Assembly: GCA_020809705.1 (NCBI GenBank)
Contig: CP085827.1
Span: 6,200,001 to 6,264,000, forward strand
DNA: 64,000 nt
Origin: Calonectria ilicicola
Lineage: Eukaryota; Ascomycota; Sordariomycetes; Hypocreales; Nectriaceae
Direction: 5' to 3'
Part shown: positions 34,981 to 46,755 of the stretch, in pieces
Layout of the letters: every line of letters begins with the position of its first letter
Numbering within the stretch: position 1 is the first letter of the stretch
Made by a program: the position numbers and the translations under genes
Notes under the pieces: model-generated
What the model was told of the DNA's origin: nothing
What the model saw: the letters and a program-made list of their open reading frames with translations, nothing else
The model's database searches: none

Positions 34981-36457
34981 CCATGTATCATCTTTTTCCG
35001 ACAAGAACTTGGCAGTTCAGCGCAACACACTAAAAGAAGCTTAGTATAGCATAGCCTCAAAAGGACCTGTCGTTACATTATCACCTCAGATGAGATGCTC
35101 AATATCATTGCGCCAGTCAAGTGATCATCATTATCTTTGTGTTAACTGGGAGAGTATTGGGTCTACAATCTCTGTCTCTCATGTCAAGAAATGAATATGC
35201 AGCTACGTGGCGATACCTTCCCTTGCCAAGGCTCGCTCCATTAAAACAAGACGGATGCCATTTTACTCATACTAATCTTCTCAACTTTTGCATCTTGAGA
35301 ACTTGTCTGATAAAGTACATGACCCATTACCCCTAGTTTCCAAGTTATTGATCGAGATTGTGTGGCGCTTCCAAGGAAACGTGCAGGTAAGGAAATTGAT
35401 TCCTGTTTCCATTGTCTTCCACAAATATTCCAGTTCTACCACCTTTTCATAACAAGTGCCATTTCTTGCCCAGATTTATGACTTCAACACCCTGATCAAA
35501 CTCAAGACAAGCCCAAATACGCTTTAGATGCGCTGTAATTTACTCCGGCTCCAACTCTCGAGATAAGCGGAATCACTCAAATACTTCTCCAAGTGAGACA
35601 GCCTTTCGTTTGGCTCGGGACTTGAAAACAAGAACAGCGATTTTTAATTTTATATTAGGCCAGCGTTGATGACAAGGAGAAGAGCAAGGTCTCAAGAACT
35701 GCAAATCGTGGGCAATTTCAATCCGCATCAATACCCTGAGACCGCAGATAGAAGACTGGAACTCTCATGCCGTCGTTGACAACCTTTACAGCGTATGCGA
35801 CCCATCTTGTTCTCTCAAGTGCTAATCTGTTGCAGATTGTATGCAGTGAACGCTTAGGGAAAGATCTTCCCTCCAATGGCTCTTGAGTGAACCACCGTCA
35901 AGGTGTGTTATTGGACCGTTTCATATTGAGTTTTCTTGATTTGTATAATCTATCCCTATTTGCCGTGCTCAAAATTAGTTTTCCCAAATTTTCAACGCAT
36001 TTCCCATTTTATTGTGTGTTCATAGGCTTATTTGTGCCGTGTTTCACTTGGTGTGGTATTCCACTTCGCTCAACCGTACATTCCGTGTGCCACTTGACCC
36101 ATTTTTGGATTGTATTGCCTAATTTATGCTTATGTTGTTTTAAAGTCACTAGCCGTACAGAATCCCAACCAATTGCAATAGAGTCATTGTGTTGGCATTT
36201 AATGCTCACATAAATCGTGCGGCACTATTCCCAGCATGGGCGTTCTTCCTACAAAACATCTCATTAATTTGTCCGCGTTCATGTGGGTTGCAAACGTCCC
36301 TCTATTGAACAGGCTGTCGGCCAACGCCGCATATTTTTAGAAACCCCGCTACATCGCTCAACCAGGCCTTGTAAACTACGTATCGCTTACCAAATACAAA
36401 CAACCTCCGCTCAAACGCCAAGTCAAGGATACAGAATAACCACACAGCGAACCCAGG
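34981..36457. other. Intergenic, no gene recognised
   Basis: About 1.5 kb. Plus ORFs at 35121-35336 and 35887-36213 look random. The minus reading of 35680-35860 has short protein-like patches broken by stops that I could not assign. Confidence 0.35.
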
Positions 36458-37272
36458 CTAAAGTCGAGGGCTTATTATCTTTTTTCTAGCAGGTCGGCAT
36501 CTGAAAACTGGAACAGATGTCTCAGGAATAGTAAACTGAACGCTTCCCTGCTTCACTACTTTTCGAGATAGTTCAGCGGACCCAATAAGTTCGCAGCCCA
36601 GCTTTAGGTAGAGAGGGAAGGCTGCCTCAGATGAGCTAAACACAATCTCCATGCCCTGTTGGTGAATCAAGTACTCTGCTTGGCGAAACACTTCAGCGCC
36701 AACTCCTATTCCCCAGAACCGGGGATCAATGGCAAACGTTCCCAGCTCAACGGCGTTGTCTAATCTCCCCAAAAGTCGACGCTCCCCTTCATGGAGCTCA
36801 AGAAATGATTGTGTATTAATTGCACGATTTGGCTTCTCTTTTTCTTGTCTTAATAAACGTGTCCGTCGAATACCTGGATTTTGATCATCGTTAGAAGCCT
36901 GCAAGAAGGGGTTTAGTGTTTCTAAGCTTGTGGAGACGTACGCTTCTCTTCACTGTCAGTGTTCCAAAAAATCTGTTTTTCCGGAGAGCCAAAACATTTG
37001 AAGATTGCAAATCCAATCAACTGTGTATTTTTGCTTTGTGGAGGAACTGGCAACGTAGCTCGATCACTTTCTTCCAGCTCAATGAGATAAACAGTCTGTC
37101 CTGGCGTTGCCATTGTCTTTTGCAAATTCATGAGGATACCCTCATAAAAGTCTACCGGGTATTCATCTTGAAAGGGGTATAAATGCTGATAAACGGCCTG
37201 GTTCCTAAAGGCTCGAGTTCCAATGGTTGCTAAATAGCCAAGCTCTTCCTCTTTTGCTGGTCGAACTTTCAT
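36458..37272 (-). CDS. GNAT-family N-acetyltransferase
   Basis: Two exons: 36942-37272 and 36458-36873 (248 residues). The start is the ATG at 37272 (MKVRPAKEEELGYLATIGTR). The first exon ends in SEEK plus a C, and the splice to GTATTCGACGG restores RIRRTRLLRQEKEKP. The motif A region of GNATs reads VELGTFAIDPRFWGIGVGAE, with the GxGxG-like acetyl-CoA pyrophosphate loop, followed by VFRQAEYLIHQQGMEIVFSS. The tail ends FRCRPARKKIISPRL. Likely a cytosolic small-molecule or polyamine-type acetyltransferase; acceptor unknown. Using the nearer acceptor (GCAG) gives an immediate stop, so the AATCCAG acceptor is preferred. Confidence 0.83.
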
Positions 37273-38104
37273 TTTTTCTGTGGGAGGATTTCTGCGCAAA
37301 ACGGATGAAGGGGATACGACTGATGCAACAGCAGCAAGCGCACGCCCTTATAAATTCCCTGTTGGTTGGAGTGGGGTAAAATTTAATTGCGGTCAATCCA
37401 TCTTTAATAGGAAACACCCGGCCGTGATCTAGCGCTCTGCGTTGCATTCTCACACCGCGTAACAAGCACTTCAGCCGCCAACGCAAACAATAGATATCTA
37501 CAAAAAGTTTTATGCTTTGGTTTCCTTGGCAAAGTACCTGGTAGAACGATCTGGCTGTTCCTTCTCATGGCGGGGTACATGCGATGACCGGCGGCCCACA
37601 CAAGGAACCGATCGTACGATGCAACTTTGGTACCCACCCACGAGGATGTAGGAAGCTTTGATCATCACCCAGATTTGGCGAGATTGGCAGTCGTTGACTC
37701 TTGCACCAGGTTTGCCCATTGGCTGGAAATATGGACCAACAGACAAAGGTGCCTTGAACTGACCAATGAGATGGAGCTTCTGTACCTCGTCAAAAAACCC
37801 GTTTTATATTTGTGGAACCAGGAGTGGGTCAAAATCGGAGATGTTGATGTTCCAAGTACGGAGTAAGTGCCTCTTTGGCACAGGTGTTACGGTCTCGGCC
37901 CCGTACTGGACTAATCACTCATATAGGGGCTCTTAGGCACTGTTGCGTGCTACAGTAATTGCGCTAGTCTAGCACAGCTATTCTACAGGACTGTAGGGTA
38001 GGGGTGACTGGAGGTGTGGTTGGTCTAGGTATTATCCGAATGCTTGCATCTCATAAATCCAATGTAATGTTCAAGGTCGGTGTAATGAGGAACGTGGGTC
38101 CGAA
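37273..38104. other. Intergenic, no gene recognised
   Basis: Contains small ORFs only. A TGTTAC start at 37885 and short inverted CTACAGGACTGTAG near 37983-37996 hint at LTR debris but no element can be bounded. Confidence 0.3.
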
Positions 38105-38205
38105 CCCTCGGCCCTTTGAAAATTAGTTTTGGTCGGCGGAATAGTTAGTCCAGTCTTAGTAATAAAGAGCTTCTGGTCCCAACACCAAGGAAGAAATCAA
38201 CACAC
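38105..38205 (+). repeat. Dispersed repeat A, copy 2
   Basis: Second copy of the sequence at 29486-29600, same orientation, with transitions and a short deletion. No open frame is preserved here. It adjoins the gypsy-type reverse transcriptase fossil. Confidence 0.55.
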
Positions 38206-38514
38206 CACAATCAACAGTTCTTTTTGACTGGTTTTAAGGTTTTCTTTTATACGGATCATTCTATCCGCTCGCCTAGGTGATGTTCATGATTTTTGCTTAA
38301 TTTTATTATACCAAGTTTGACTTATTTTCCCTCCCCATTTGCTCTGTGACTGACTTGAAACTTCTCTAGCAGCCGCTGCGAATAGAAGGCATTTTGTCTC
38401 TTTGGGCTGTGTGTGTGGTTTACGCTGCGTTCGACTCCGCTCCATTTCATCGGATAGCTGTTGAACAAAATCAATGTTGCCAAAAATCCGCAATTGTGGT
38501 TAATCTCAGGTTAT

Positions 38515-38905
38515 CAACCTTGAGCCTAATGGCTGAGCACTAGGGTATCCAGTGTAACTCTTCTTTGATGAGATGGTTGAGTTCTTGAATTGGAACAGCT
38601 TGAAGTAAGTCTCCAAACATCGCGGGCACTCCTCCTCAATTGCAGAGAAATCACAATATCATTGATGAAAACATAGCAAGAAGACCTGTGGAGGCGTCTA
38701 ATTCAATCAGCATTTCACGGGGAAGTTCGAAATCCCATGGGAACCTCTAACCTCCACAAGCCGCGATCGTAGTGAAGCGGTATCTATTATTCAACATCAG
38801 GCCCATATAAAACAAAAAGGACGATGCATCGACTCGAATGATTCCCTTGCGCCTCTTGGAGATTGTAACACGTCTTCTTGCGTTGGGAAAAGGTAATTGT
38901 CCGGA
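38515..38905 (-). mobile_element. Degenerate Ty3/gypsy-type reverse transcriptase fragment
   Basis: Reading minus, broken frames carry RT-like text in the right order: YLFPTQEDVLQSPRGA near 38890, VDASSFLFYMGL and RYRFTTIAACG near 38780, EVPMGFRTSP near 38740, VFINDIVI near 38670 at the position of the YxDD catalytic box, then STISSKKSYTGYPSAQPLG near 38560-38520. The second of the catalytic aspartates is retained but the first appears as Asn, and stops and frame changes are frequent. This is a fossil with no coding capacity left. Integrase and RNase H were not found. Confidence 0.6.
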
Positions 38906-39501
38906 ATACTAATCTCGTTGAACCCGTGCTCATTCCATTCTTCCTTATTGACTCGCGAAAGTCATCTATGTCAGTTATTAAGGTGAAATGTGGAGTAAAA
39001 TGTCCATATTCTGTAAGTCAGTATTCACGGTATGAACACATGTAATTTTGCTCTCATATTCTCCAAAATAGGCATCGACTTTTTGTACACACGCCCTGTG
39101 TCTCTATGCCCTTCTTACTTCTAACAATAGCGCTTGATTCTCTTACTGTGCACTCACCCATACGCTGACTACGGTTTCCCTCTCCGTCAGCTGCATTGTG
39201 AACGAGGGTACGTTCACTAGCATCGTGCGCGCAATCGGTAGCTTGGTGAATATGACAAAGTAACTCACAGGCCCCTGCAAGGTTCCTCAATTTCACATTA
39301 GATACAGACCAGATGAAATTCTAGCGGGTCGTCAATATATCTTGACGTTATTATCGAGCTCCCACTCGCACAGGCTGAGGTGGATATTGTTGAAAGTTAT
39401 AGACTCAACAGCGAAGGAAACTTTTTTCATTCTGGAGAAGTCAAACAGAATAGCACAGCTCTATCAATCTATGACAAACCTAATAGGCTTGATATTCTAT
39501 T
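38906..39501. other. Intergenic, transposon debris and 3' flank
   Basis: Sequence between the RT fossil and the aldo-keto reductase 3' end. No gene recognised. Confidence 0.35.
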
Positions 39502-40535
39502 CTATTGAGGTGTTGATTCGAGAGGGCTAACCGTGGGATCCCAGCAAACTGGGGCATACTCATCAGTCTCCAAACTATACATATCGTCCTCGCTCAGTTC
39601 AAAGTCGTAAATGTCAGTGTTGCTTTGAATCCTAGTAGGCGTGACACTTTTGGGCAATGGAATAAAACCTTTCTGTAGACTCCAGCGAAGCAATATCTGC
39701 GCTTCCGATTTCTCATGTTTTTCAGCCAGCTTCACTAATCGTGGATCACCCCATCTCTCGCCACGAACAAGCGGACTGTAGGCCTCAATGGCTATATCGC
39801 GCACTTTGCACCAATCTGTGATATCCTTCCGCGGGCACCAAGGGTGGAGTTCATACTGGACAACATTGATCTTGCCACCTTTGCCCTTTCCCCCGCGCTC
39901 GGTCTCAAGCTCGCTGATGTGCTGCTCCAGCTGGTCGAGGTGATGGACGCCGTAGTTGCTCACACCGATGGCTTTGACTTTCCCGGCCTCTTGGGCCTCC
40001 ACAAGAGCCTTCCAGGCACCCTTTCGACCATCGGAGGTACCGTAGGGGCAGTGCAGGAGCATTAGGTCAATGTAATCGAAGCCAGTCTCAGCCAAGGTTT
40101 TTTCAATCTGAGCTTTACAGTCGTCATAGGTGATCAAGCGGGCTTTTGAAGTAAAAAAAACATCGGAACGCGCGATATCGTTGGCCTCGTGGATAGCCTT
40201 GCCAGCTCCCTTTTCGTTCTTGTAAGACGCGGCAGAGTCAACCTGGATCCAAATTAGCGAAGGAATTCGCAAGAAATGATGGTAATTGCAATAATTACGT
40301 GTCTATATCCAGCCTTCAACGCTTCAGCCACGACTTCCTGTGCTTGTTCGGGTGGCCTTGAAACAGTTAGTCCAAATCCACTCTTGAAAATGAGCCGGGC
40401 CTACGTTTTCCAGAGCTATTGTGCACCCATGTTAGAACAGATCCTTGCTATTTTGGAGAGTATTCTTACGCCATATCCTAGGCCAGGAATCTGCTGATTG
40501 TTATTCAGCAATACCTTGGTTTGCAAAGTGAGCAT
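39502..40535 (-). CDS. Aldo-keto reductase
   Basis: Three exons: 40470-40535, 40299-40400 and 39502-40242 (302 residues with this exon 2). Exon 1 is MLTLQTKVLLNNNQQIPGLG. Exons 2 and 3 join as ALKAGYRH then VDSAASYKNE, giving the catalytic Asp and Tyr. The Lys is in FFTSKAR and the His in LMLLHCPYG, so the AKR tetrad is complete. Later GVSNYGVHHL, YELHPWCPRKDI and PLPKSVTPTRIQSNTDIYDF bind NADPH. The exon 2 acceptor is uncertain: AACGTAG (used here) or a downstream AAG that removes six residues; both keep phase. Cytosolic NADPH carbonyl reductase; substrate unknown. Confidence 0.87.
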
Positions 40536-41515
40536 TTTTTTTTCCTGAAAGCGGGGAAGCCTCGGCAAATGTGTCAAATCAACTTCAAGACACAGACATA
40601 AAAACTCGTGCAAAGTAAAGTTATGAGATCCCTTAGAAAATTAAATCCTTCCCAAAGGTTTCTTGGGAACAGAGTTGAGGTGGATTGACTTTAGCGTGCA
40701 GTATTTAAGGGTGATAGTATTTCAGGATTGCCGATTTCTGACCCGGTATTACCTGATTTATATGAACGCGTGCAACCCTGATTATTAATCGCGCATCAGA
40801 TATAGGCTAAATCCATTTCAGTGTCCTGTTAGGACATAACAGTGCCGCAATTCACATCGACTTTCCACTAGGGTTAGTCTTTTAAGCTCCACTCCGTTTG
40901 TAACGAGTCCAGGTGTCTCTGTTGGAATTTACTCGAACTAACATTTGAAATCGCAATAACCTACACCTCTACTTTCCAGTTCGTAACCACACATATTTAG
41001 GCTTGAATTATAGTCAATGTACAATGGTGGGCTAGAACCGCCAAGTGTCGCATTTCCTTCATTTCTCCCAAGAAGCCCCCAACAGGTGCCACAGCATGAG
41101 TCCCAAAGGAATACAGAACAAATTCCTTCTATATCCAGGAATCGTTATTTGTCGCATTCAAAAAGATCTGAAAGCAGGATTGACGGAATGACAACTATAT
41201 GGGGACAACCTATTATGTCCAAATATCTTGTGATTTGGTGTGGCAGAAACATCGAGGATTGTCAACTGGCTCCCCAAGATAATAGTCCTTACAAAAACTT
41301 TTTCGCTAAAATGAGTGATTGGGCAGAATCAACCCAAATGTTGACGCGATGTTGGAAATTCTGTAGCGGCCTCCTGCGATAAAAGTTCAATCAACGTTGC
41401 TGTCCACTAAGATAAATTGTTAGCATGTTGATTGGAGAAAACCGCCAAGCCAGAAGAGCGTGTTGATTAACTAGACTACACCGCTCTGCTTTAATGCAGT
41501 TCAGAGAAACATTAC
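40536..41515. other. Intergenic, no gene recognised
   Basis: 5' flank of the AKR gene and 3' flank of the Thr-rich protein. The ORF at 41017-41382 (+) has no motif. Confidence 0.35.
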
Positions 41516-42930
41516 TCACTGGGTACGACAAGGACCGTGGTAATATTCGGTATCGGAGTCATCTTCACTGTCAAAGTCGCTCGTCGCAAACCCGTTTGGA
41601 CATTGTGTACTCAGGCCAATACAATACCCATTTGGTATGCCGCCTTTTAGGTAGTACATGGTGCATGAAAGACTGGCCGCTGCCTGATATGTATAGTAAA
41701 TGCAGTCTGTGGTTCCAAAGCAGGCGTTACAGCAGCCCTCGGCATCGACATTGTATGTTTGGCTTATTAAAGCATTCGTTAGACTACCACTTAGGTCTCC
41801 CACGCTGGAAAATCCTGATCCTTGATCGATGGCGAAAGCTGATAGATCAGAACACGCCTCATATGTAGGAACAGTGGTTTCAGTAGTCGTGTTAAGAGTG
41901 TTGGTGACGGTATTTGTTTTTGTCAAGGTTGTGAGTCTCTTCATGACAATGGTGCTTAGAGCATGGTCAGTTTCGGTGACGGTCTTGACGACGGTCTTGG
42001 TAATCTTGGGGGTATAGAAGATTACGCCTGCAGCATCCTTGGTAACGGTGACAATTTCAGTAACGGTGAGAGGCTTGTAGTTATTTTCGTAAGCTGTATA
42101 GGTGCAAGGCTCCTCCTTAGTTTTAACTGTGGCTGTCTTGGTGGATTGGCATGGCTGGGTGGTAGTGAGGAAGCATGCTATAGAGTAATGTCAGTTTTAT
42201 ACAGATATCATTTGGTGGGAGGGGAAAGTACAGCATTCGGCAGGGAGAGGTGCACGGCGTACGTGGCGCTTCCTGATATCACGCTTCTTATTGCTACAAT
42301 TGGGATCTTGCCACGATATCGTAGTAGTGCTTGTGACGGTTCTGATAGTCCACGTGTTAGGATTGGCGATTGAGTCCAACTAGCGATTTTCTTACAGAGT
42401 GGAGGAAGTAGATGTAGTTTCTATGGTGGTAACCGTAGCAGTTGACCTGTAAGAAAATTCGGTAGTCTGGTATGCTGTTGTTTTCTTGACCTTAGTTGAC
42501 GTAGTTGTCACAGTGGCAGTTGCCGGTTGGTGGCTAGTCAAGGAATTAGCGATACCATCAGCAATACCCGGAGCTCAACTAATTCTTACTGTTTTTCGTC
42601 TTCTGTGACGGTTTTGTAAACCTTTTTGGTGATCAACGAGGGCTGTTGGACTTTGGTTACCGTGACAGTCGGGTGGATTATAAGGGTAGTGGTGACTGTA
42701 GGTGCGGAAGCTACGCAGGTTGCAACTTGAAGACCCTTGAGATCTGTGATAAAATAAGTCTGTGTCAAACAAGGTACTTTTACCATTGGCTGCATACCTA
42801 TGAGTTTATTACATCTCTTGACGTGGTCCTTGGAGACATACTTGCAGAATTGGGATGGGGTTTTGCACGTGGAGTGAGAATAGGCTGAGGCTGCAGCAGC
42901 CAATAGGATTGCGAGCGTCTGAGGCTTCAT
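41516..42930 (-). CDS. Secreted Thr/Val-rich protein with C-terminal cysteine (PAN/apple-like) module
   Basis: Five exons: 42798-42930, 42590-42743, 42396-42533, 42232-42341 and 41516-42177 (398 residues, all phases consistent). A signal peptide MKPQTLAILLAAAASAYSHS is followed by a short Cys region (CKTPSQFCKYV...RCNKLI). The centre is made of repeated TVT/KVT-rich text such as PTVTTTLIIHPTVTVTKVQ and KTVVKTVTETDHAL, typical of O-glycosylated cell-wall stalks. Two dibasic runs (SNKKRDIRKRHVRR) could be Kex2-type processing sites. The C-terminal ~110 residues contain DAEGCCNACFGTTDCIYYTY and CTMYYL, resembling a PAN/apple-type binding module. It ends DTEYYHGPCRTQ. Probably a wall-associated or secreted binding protein. 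No GPI signal seen. Confidence 0.82.
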
Positions 42931-45028
42931 TGTGTAAGTGCGAATCTTCTCACAGCCATATGTCAGTCGTGCAATCAGAAGGTGAAATGCAATAATGGCG
43001 GATCGCCAAGACTTATACTCCCAGGCATAAATAATCGCCCCTAAACTAGTTTCTACTAGTACCAAACTCCAAAACGCCACCAACGACTACTTTTGTGTTT
43101 GACAAGAGATTCCACGCAGAACAAGTTCTAGACTGTTTAAGAAAAATTACGGTCCATAGCAATAGTGGACGCCACCTCCTTTATTTAGGGCGAATGGGTG
43201 CGTCCTGTCACTGGTTTAGTTGGGTACTAAGGCGCGCTAGCAAGCCGACATCCGACAGCTTTAAGCCAAAACGCTAACCTTGCAAATTTAGGGGAAGGTA
43301 GCAGAACAGAAGGATTTAGGGTCAACTTATTCAAGATGTAGGTGAATACCATCTGTATGTTTATGCTTGGCAAGTACAATTGCTGGGTTGGATAACTCGC
43401 GCTCGACTGAGTGCCTCAACGGTGCTAAAAAATGGTTGAGTTGGTCCCATACATCCTCCCGCAAGCCGTGGCCCACTCCAGTTTAAGCTTGGGGAACTTT
43501 CTGCCCACTCGATGTACCTCGTCCTCAGCCAACTCACATAAGGTTTCAAAGCAATCTTCGAAATCAGAGAATACCAATGCAAATTTGGCCCCATCGCCCA
43601 TAATTTAGTCCTTTCGCCTCCCATTTTCCCATTTCCTCGCCGGACAGTATCGTTCCATGTGTAGCAACGAGTCTAGCTGCATAGACTACTTGCCACTCAA
43701 CTACTTTGGAAGTCAAACTGGCCCGAGGGCGCTCAAGAAAAAGAATGCACGATCATGTCGTCAGGGTACAAACTATACAAGGTCCTGCACCCTATTAGAA
43801 TATGCATGTATGACCGGCAACTGAAGAAACTGGCTATAGCTTGTTTTGAAAATCACATGGTCAACATCCTATACCGAGCCACCCCCTTCTAGACGGAGCG
43901 CTCGCCAGAAAGTTGCGTTATCAATAGACGATTGGCTATATTTAGGTCATTGAAAGACTCAAGACCGAATTAACCATCGGAGCTGTGTCGAATGGTGATG
44001 GTATGAACAGGTCCATTCCTTCGCCGATCAGGTCAAAGGCGATGTCAGCAGCGGACACGACGACCACAAAACGCTCAAGCGTTTGTCAATACGCTCCCCT
44101 GGAGAAAGATGTCTTTTCGCTCAAAGAGGAATGTGTTGACAACCCTTCTGATAAAAGATTCATAGTCAGGTTGAGTACAGGCAAAGTGTAGATCGTGACA
44201 ATCATTCCCAGTTTCTTTATGAAAGAATTTTACGATGCTCACTTTGAGCAGTCATGAAATTTGTTCAATAGGTCGTTTGTGTTGGATAGGGACGTTCATT
44301 CCACCTCTATCACCACGAAGAAAAGATGTGATCTCTTCAAGGACTCTTGGAATACGCCCAAATTGGAAATCGTGTTTTTTATCTTAGTTTTCAGCATTGG
44401 AGGTTCTCTGAGACATAGCTTAAACCATAATCAATTCCAAAACCTCGGCTCTGTTATTAGAATAGCCACTCAATTGAAATCTTTAGCCATTTTTATAACA
44501 ACTTTCACCATTTTGAAAGGCTCAAACCTCTTGAAACTTATGTTTCCATAGGTACAATCGCGCATATTCTGCGGAATGCGGAGTTTCCAGGCACAACTTT
44601 CTTTCTGTAGGGTAGGCTAGAAAGTTGTCACACAAAATGTGACACCACATAGTGTGTGGAATTATGTTAAAGGATTTCTGTGCATATTTACTCAGAGCCC
44701 CCAGTCTATGTCGCTGGTACATATTCACTGCTGCTTGCCCAACTGCCACCAAAGCGCAAACTAGGCATGTTTTTGGAGGGCGTAAGGCCCCACCTTTGAA
44801 CATCTTGGTTGTCATACAGTGAAGCTCGGGAATAAGAGTTTCCGAGACGTATATTTAATCTGATATAATTTTACCATCTTAGATGATTTGGTAATGACAC
44901 GTCGGGTGGATGGGGAAGTGAATTGTGGGAATTGTTGGTGTTGGGCTCATCTTGTACCGTAATTTAGTCATCATTTCTCCATCTCCCATCTCACCTCCAT
45001 TCGTATCCGTGTGTCAATCACGCATCAC
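42931..45028. other. Long intergenic region, no gene recognised
   Basis: About 2.1 kb. ORFs at 43361-43624 (-), 43985-44191 (+), 44261-44551 (+) and 44522-44815 (-) show no motif or intron pattern. AT-rich toward 44850. Confidence 0.35.
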
Positions 45029-45049
45029 CGTCGGGCTAAATTCCCGACG
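45029..45049. promoter_or_regulatory. Inverted repeat CGTCGGG-N7-CCCGACG
   Basis: A perfect 7-bp stem with 7-base spacer, about 230 bases upstream of the lactate dehydrogenase-like ATG. CGG-type half sites in inverted order are what Zn2Cys6 regulators often bind. Regulatory role is inference. Confidence 0.45.
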
Positions 45050-45276
45050 CAACCAAAATGGCTAGCTCCGGATGGCTTATCTGTGGGGATAGCAATCACA
45101 AATCAAGAAATACTACGCCGCTATTCGCTCTGACTTGCCTGTGTTAGGACTCATCCCAGCCACGTAAACATTGATCAGTGGAGGGCGCTTTTCTTTCTCC
45201 TCACCGCAACCAGACCTGTGACAAAGATTTCAAGAAGCCCGTATCAAGCCTACAGAATCAATCACGCCTAGTAGCC

Positions 45277-46755
45277 ATGTCATTGACCGAGATTTCAATT
45301 GAGGAGCTTGGTAAGCATGCACACGAGCAGGATGCATGGATTGCCGTCAACGGGACAGTATGGGACTTTTCGGGCTTTGCCGAGCTGCATCCCGGCGGCG
45401 AGGACATTATTCGTGAGAATTTTGGCAAAGACGCAAGCGCCGTATATAATGATATCCACGGGCCCAATCTGATCTCGAATCATTTGGGTAACGGAAAGCG
45501 AATGGGAAAACTGACAACCCAAGACCCTCAGGATGCAGAGTCACAAGGCAAAGAGGCCCTGGAGAAGCCGCCTCTGGAGACGATGATCAACCTCTATGAC
45601 TTTGAACAGGTTGCAAGCCAACATTTTTCAGAAAAGTCGTGGGCTTATATAGCGGGTGCATCTGACGATTGCTTAACAAAGGCGGCCAACGAAGATTGGT
45701 ACAGGCGCATATTTATTCGACCTCGTATCCTCAAGAATGTAGCGAAGCCCGATGTCAGCTGCACTCTGTTCGGGTGCAAGTTTGCTCTACCTATTTTCAA
45801 CGCCCCAGCCTCCCTTGTCATGCGGGCCCACCCAGAAGGCGAGTTGGCTATTGCCAGGGCGTCGGTGGCTGTTGGAGGCACCATCATCGTCCCCACGCTG
45901 TCATCTTATTCTCTTGAGGAGATTGTTGCGGAATTGCCCGCTGGGCAGCCTTGGTTTTTCCAGCTCTATGTCAATCCAGATCGCCAGCGCGCTCGAGAGT
46001 ATCTAAGGGAGGCGTGTCGGTTCAAGCCATCCGCGATTATGGTTACGGTTGACCTTCCTGCATTTTCCAAGAGAGAGGCTAACGAAAGGTACGACGCCAA
46101 AGTGGCTCTCGAGAAAGGGATTCCTTGGCAGAACCAGGCCCGAAGCGCAGGCGACAGCAGCATTGCATCAGACTTGACGTGGCATGATATCCGATGGATA
46201 AAGGAAGAGACAAACGTGCCAATAGTGGTCAAGGGTATCCAGTGCGTCTCTGATGCTAAACGGGCATACGAGGCTGGGTGTGCTGGAATATACATTTCAA
46301 ACCACGGCGGACGTGCGGAGGATACTGCTCAGCCCGCAATCCTAACCTTGCTGGAGATCCAAGCCAACTGTCCCGAAATCCTGGAGAAGATGGAGGTCCT
46401 AATCGATGGTGGCATCAGACGAGGCACTGATGTGCTAAAAGCGATTTGCCTTGGCGCGAGCGCTGTTTGTTTGGGCAGGCCGATGTTTTACGCGGCAACA
46501 TATGGAACCCCTGGAGTCGAACATGCATTGAAAAGTAGGTAAGCCCTGAGGCTACTAGCGACAAGTCTTGCTCATCAAATGGATACAGTTATCAGAGATG
46601 AATTACAGATCGCCATGCAACTTGCTGGAATCCGCGAGTTGAGCGAAGCTCATCCTGGGTTGCTTAATACGACTTTGGTGGACCAATACGTTTGTCGTGA
46701 GAAGGAGGATGGACAACACCCGTGGGCTAAGAAAATAGTTCGTAGTCGTATATAA
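45277..46755 (+). CDS. Cytochrome b5-FMN L-lactate dehydrogenase-like enzyme (flavocytochrome b2 family)
   Basis: Two exons: 45277-46534 and 46589-46755 (474 residues). The start is the ATG at 45277 (MSLTEISIEELGKHAHEQDA); the upstream open frame has no ATG. Residues 1-80 are a cytochrome b5 domain with heme-ligand motif FAELHPGGEDII and a later His in IHGPNLISNHLG. Then comes the FMN-dependent alpha-hydroxy-acid dehydrogenase barrel: SWAYIAGASDDCLTKAANED, PIFNAPASLVMRAHPEGELA, FQLYVNPDRQRAREYL, and the catalytic His-Arg motif in GIYISNHGGRAEDTAQPAI. The phosphate-binding part is VLIDGGIRRGTDVLKAICLG. The second exon gives IRDELQIAMQLAGIRELSE and ends KKIVRSRI. No mitochondrial presequence is evident, unlike yeast Cyb2, so it may be cytosolic or act on another 2-hydroxy acid. 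Confidence 0.92.

Noticed and set aside
37885..38870. TGTTAC...GTAACA as a possible ~1 kb LTR element
   Set aside because: No target duplication (flanks ACAGG and CGTCT differ) and no LTR structure between.
45178..45276. N-terminal extension of the lactate dehydrogenase-like protein
   Set aside because: The extension has no ATG; it begins only at a GTG and looks like 5' leader.
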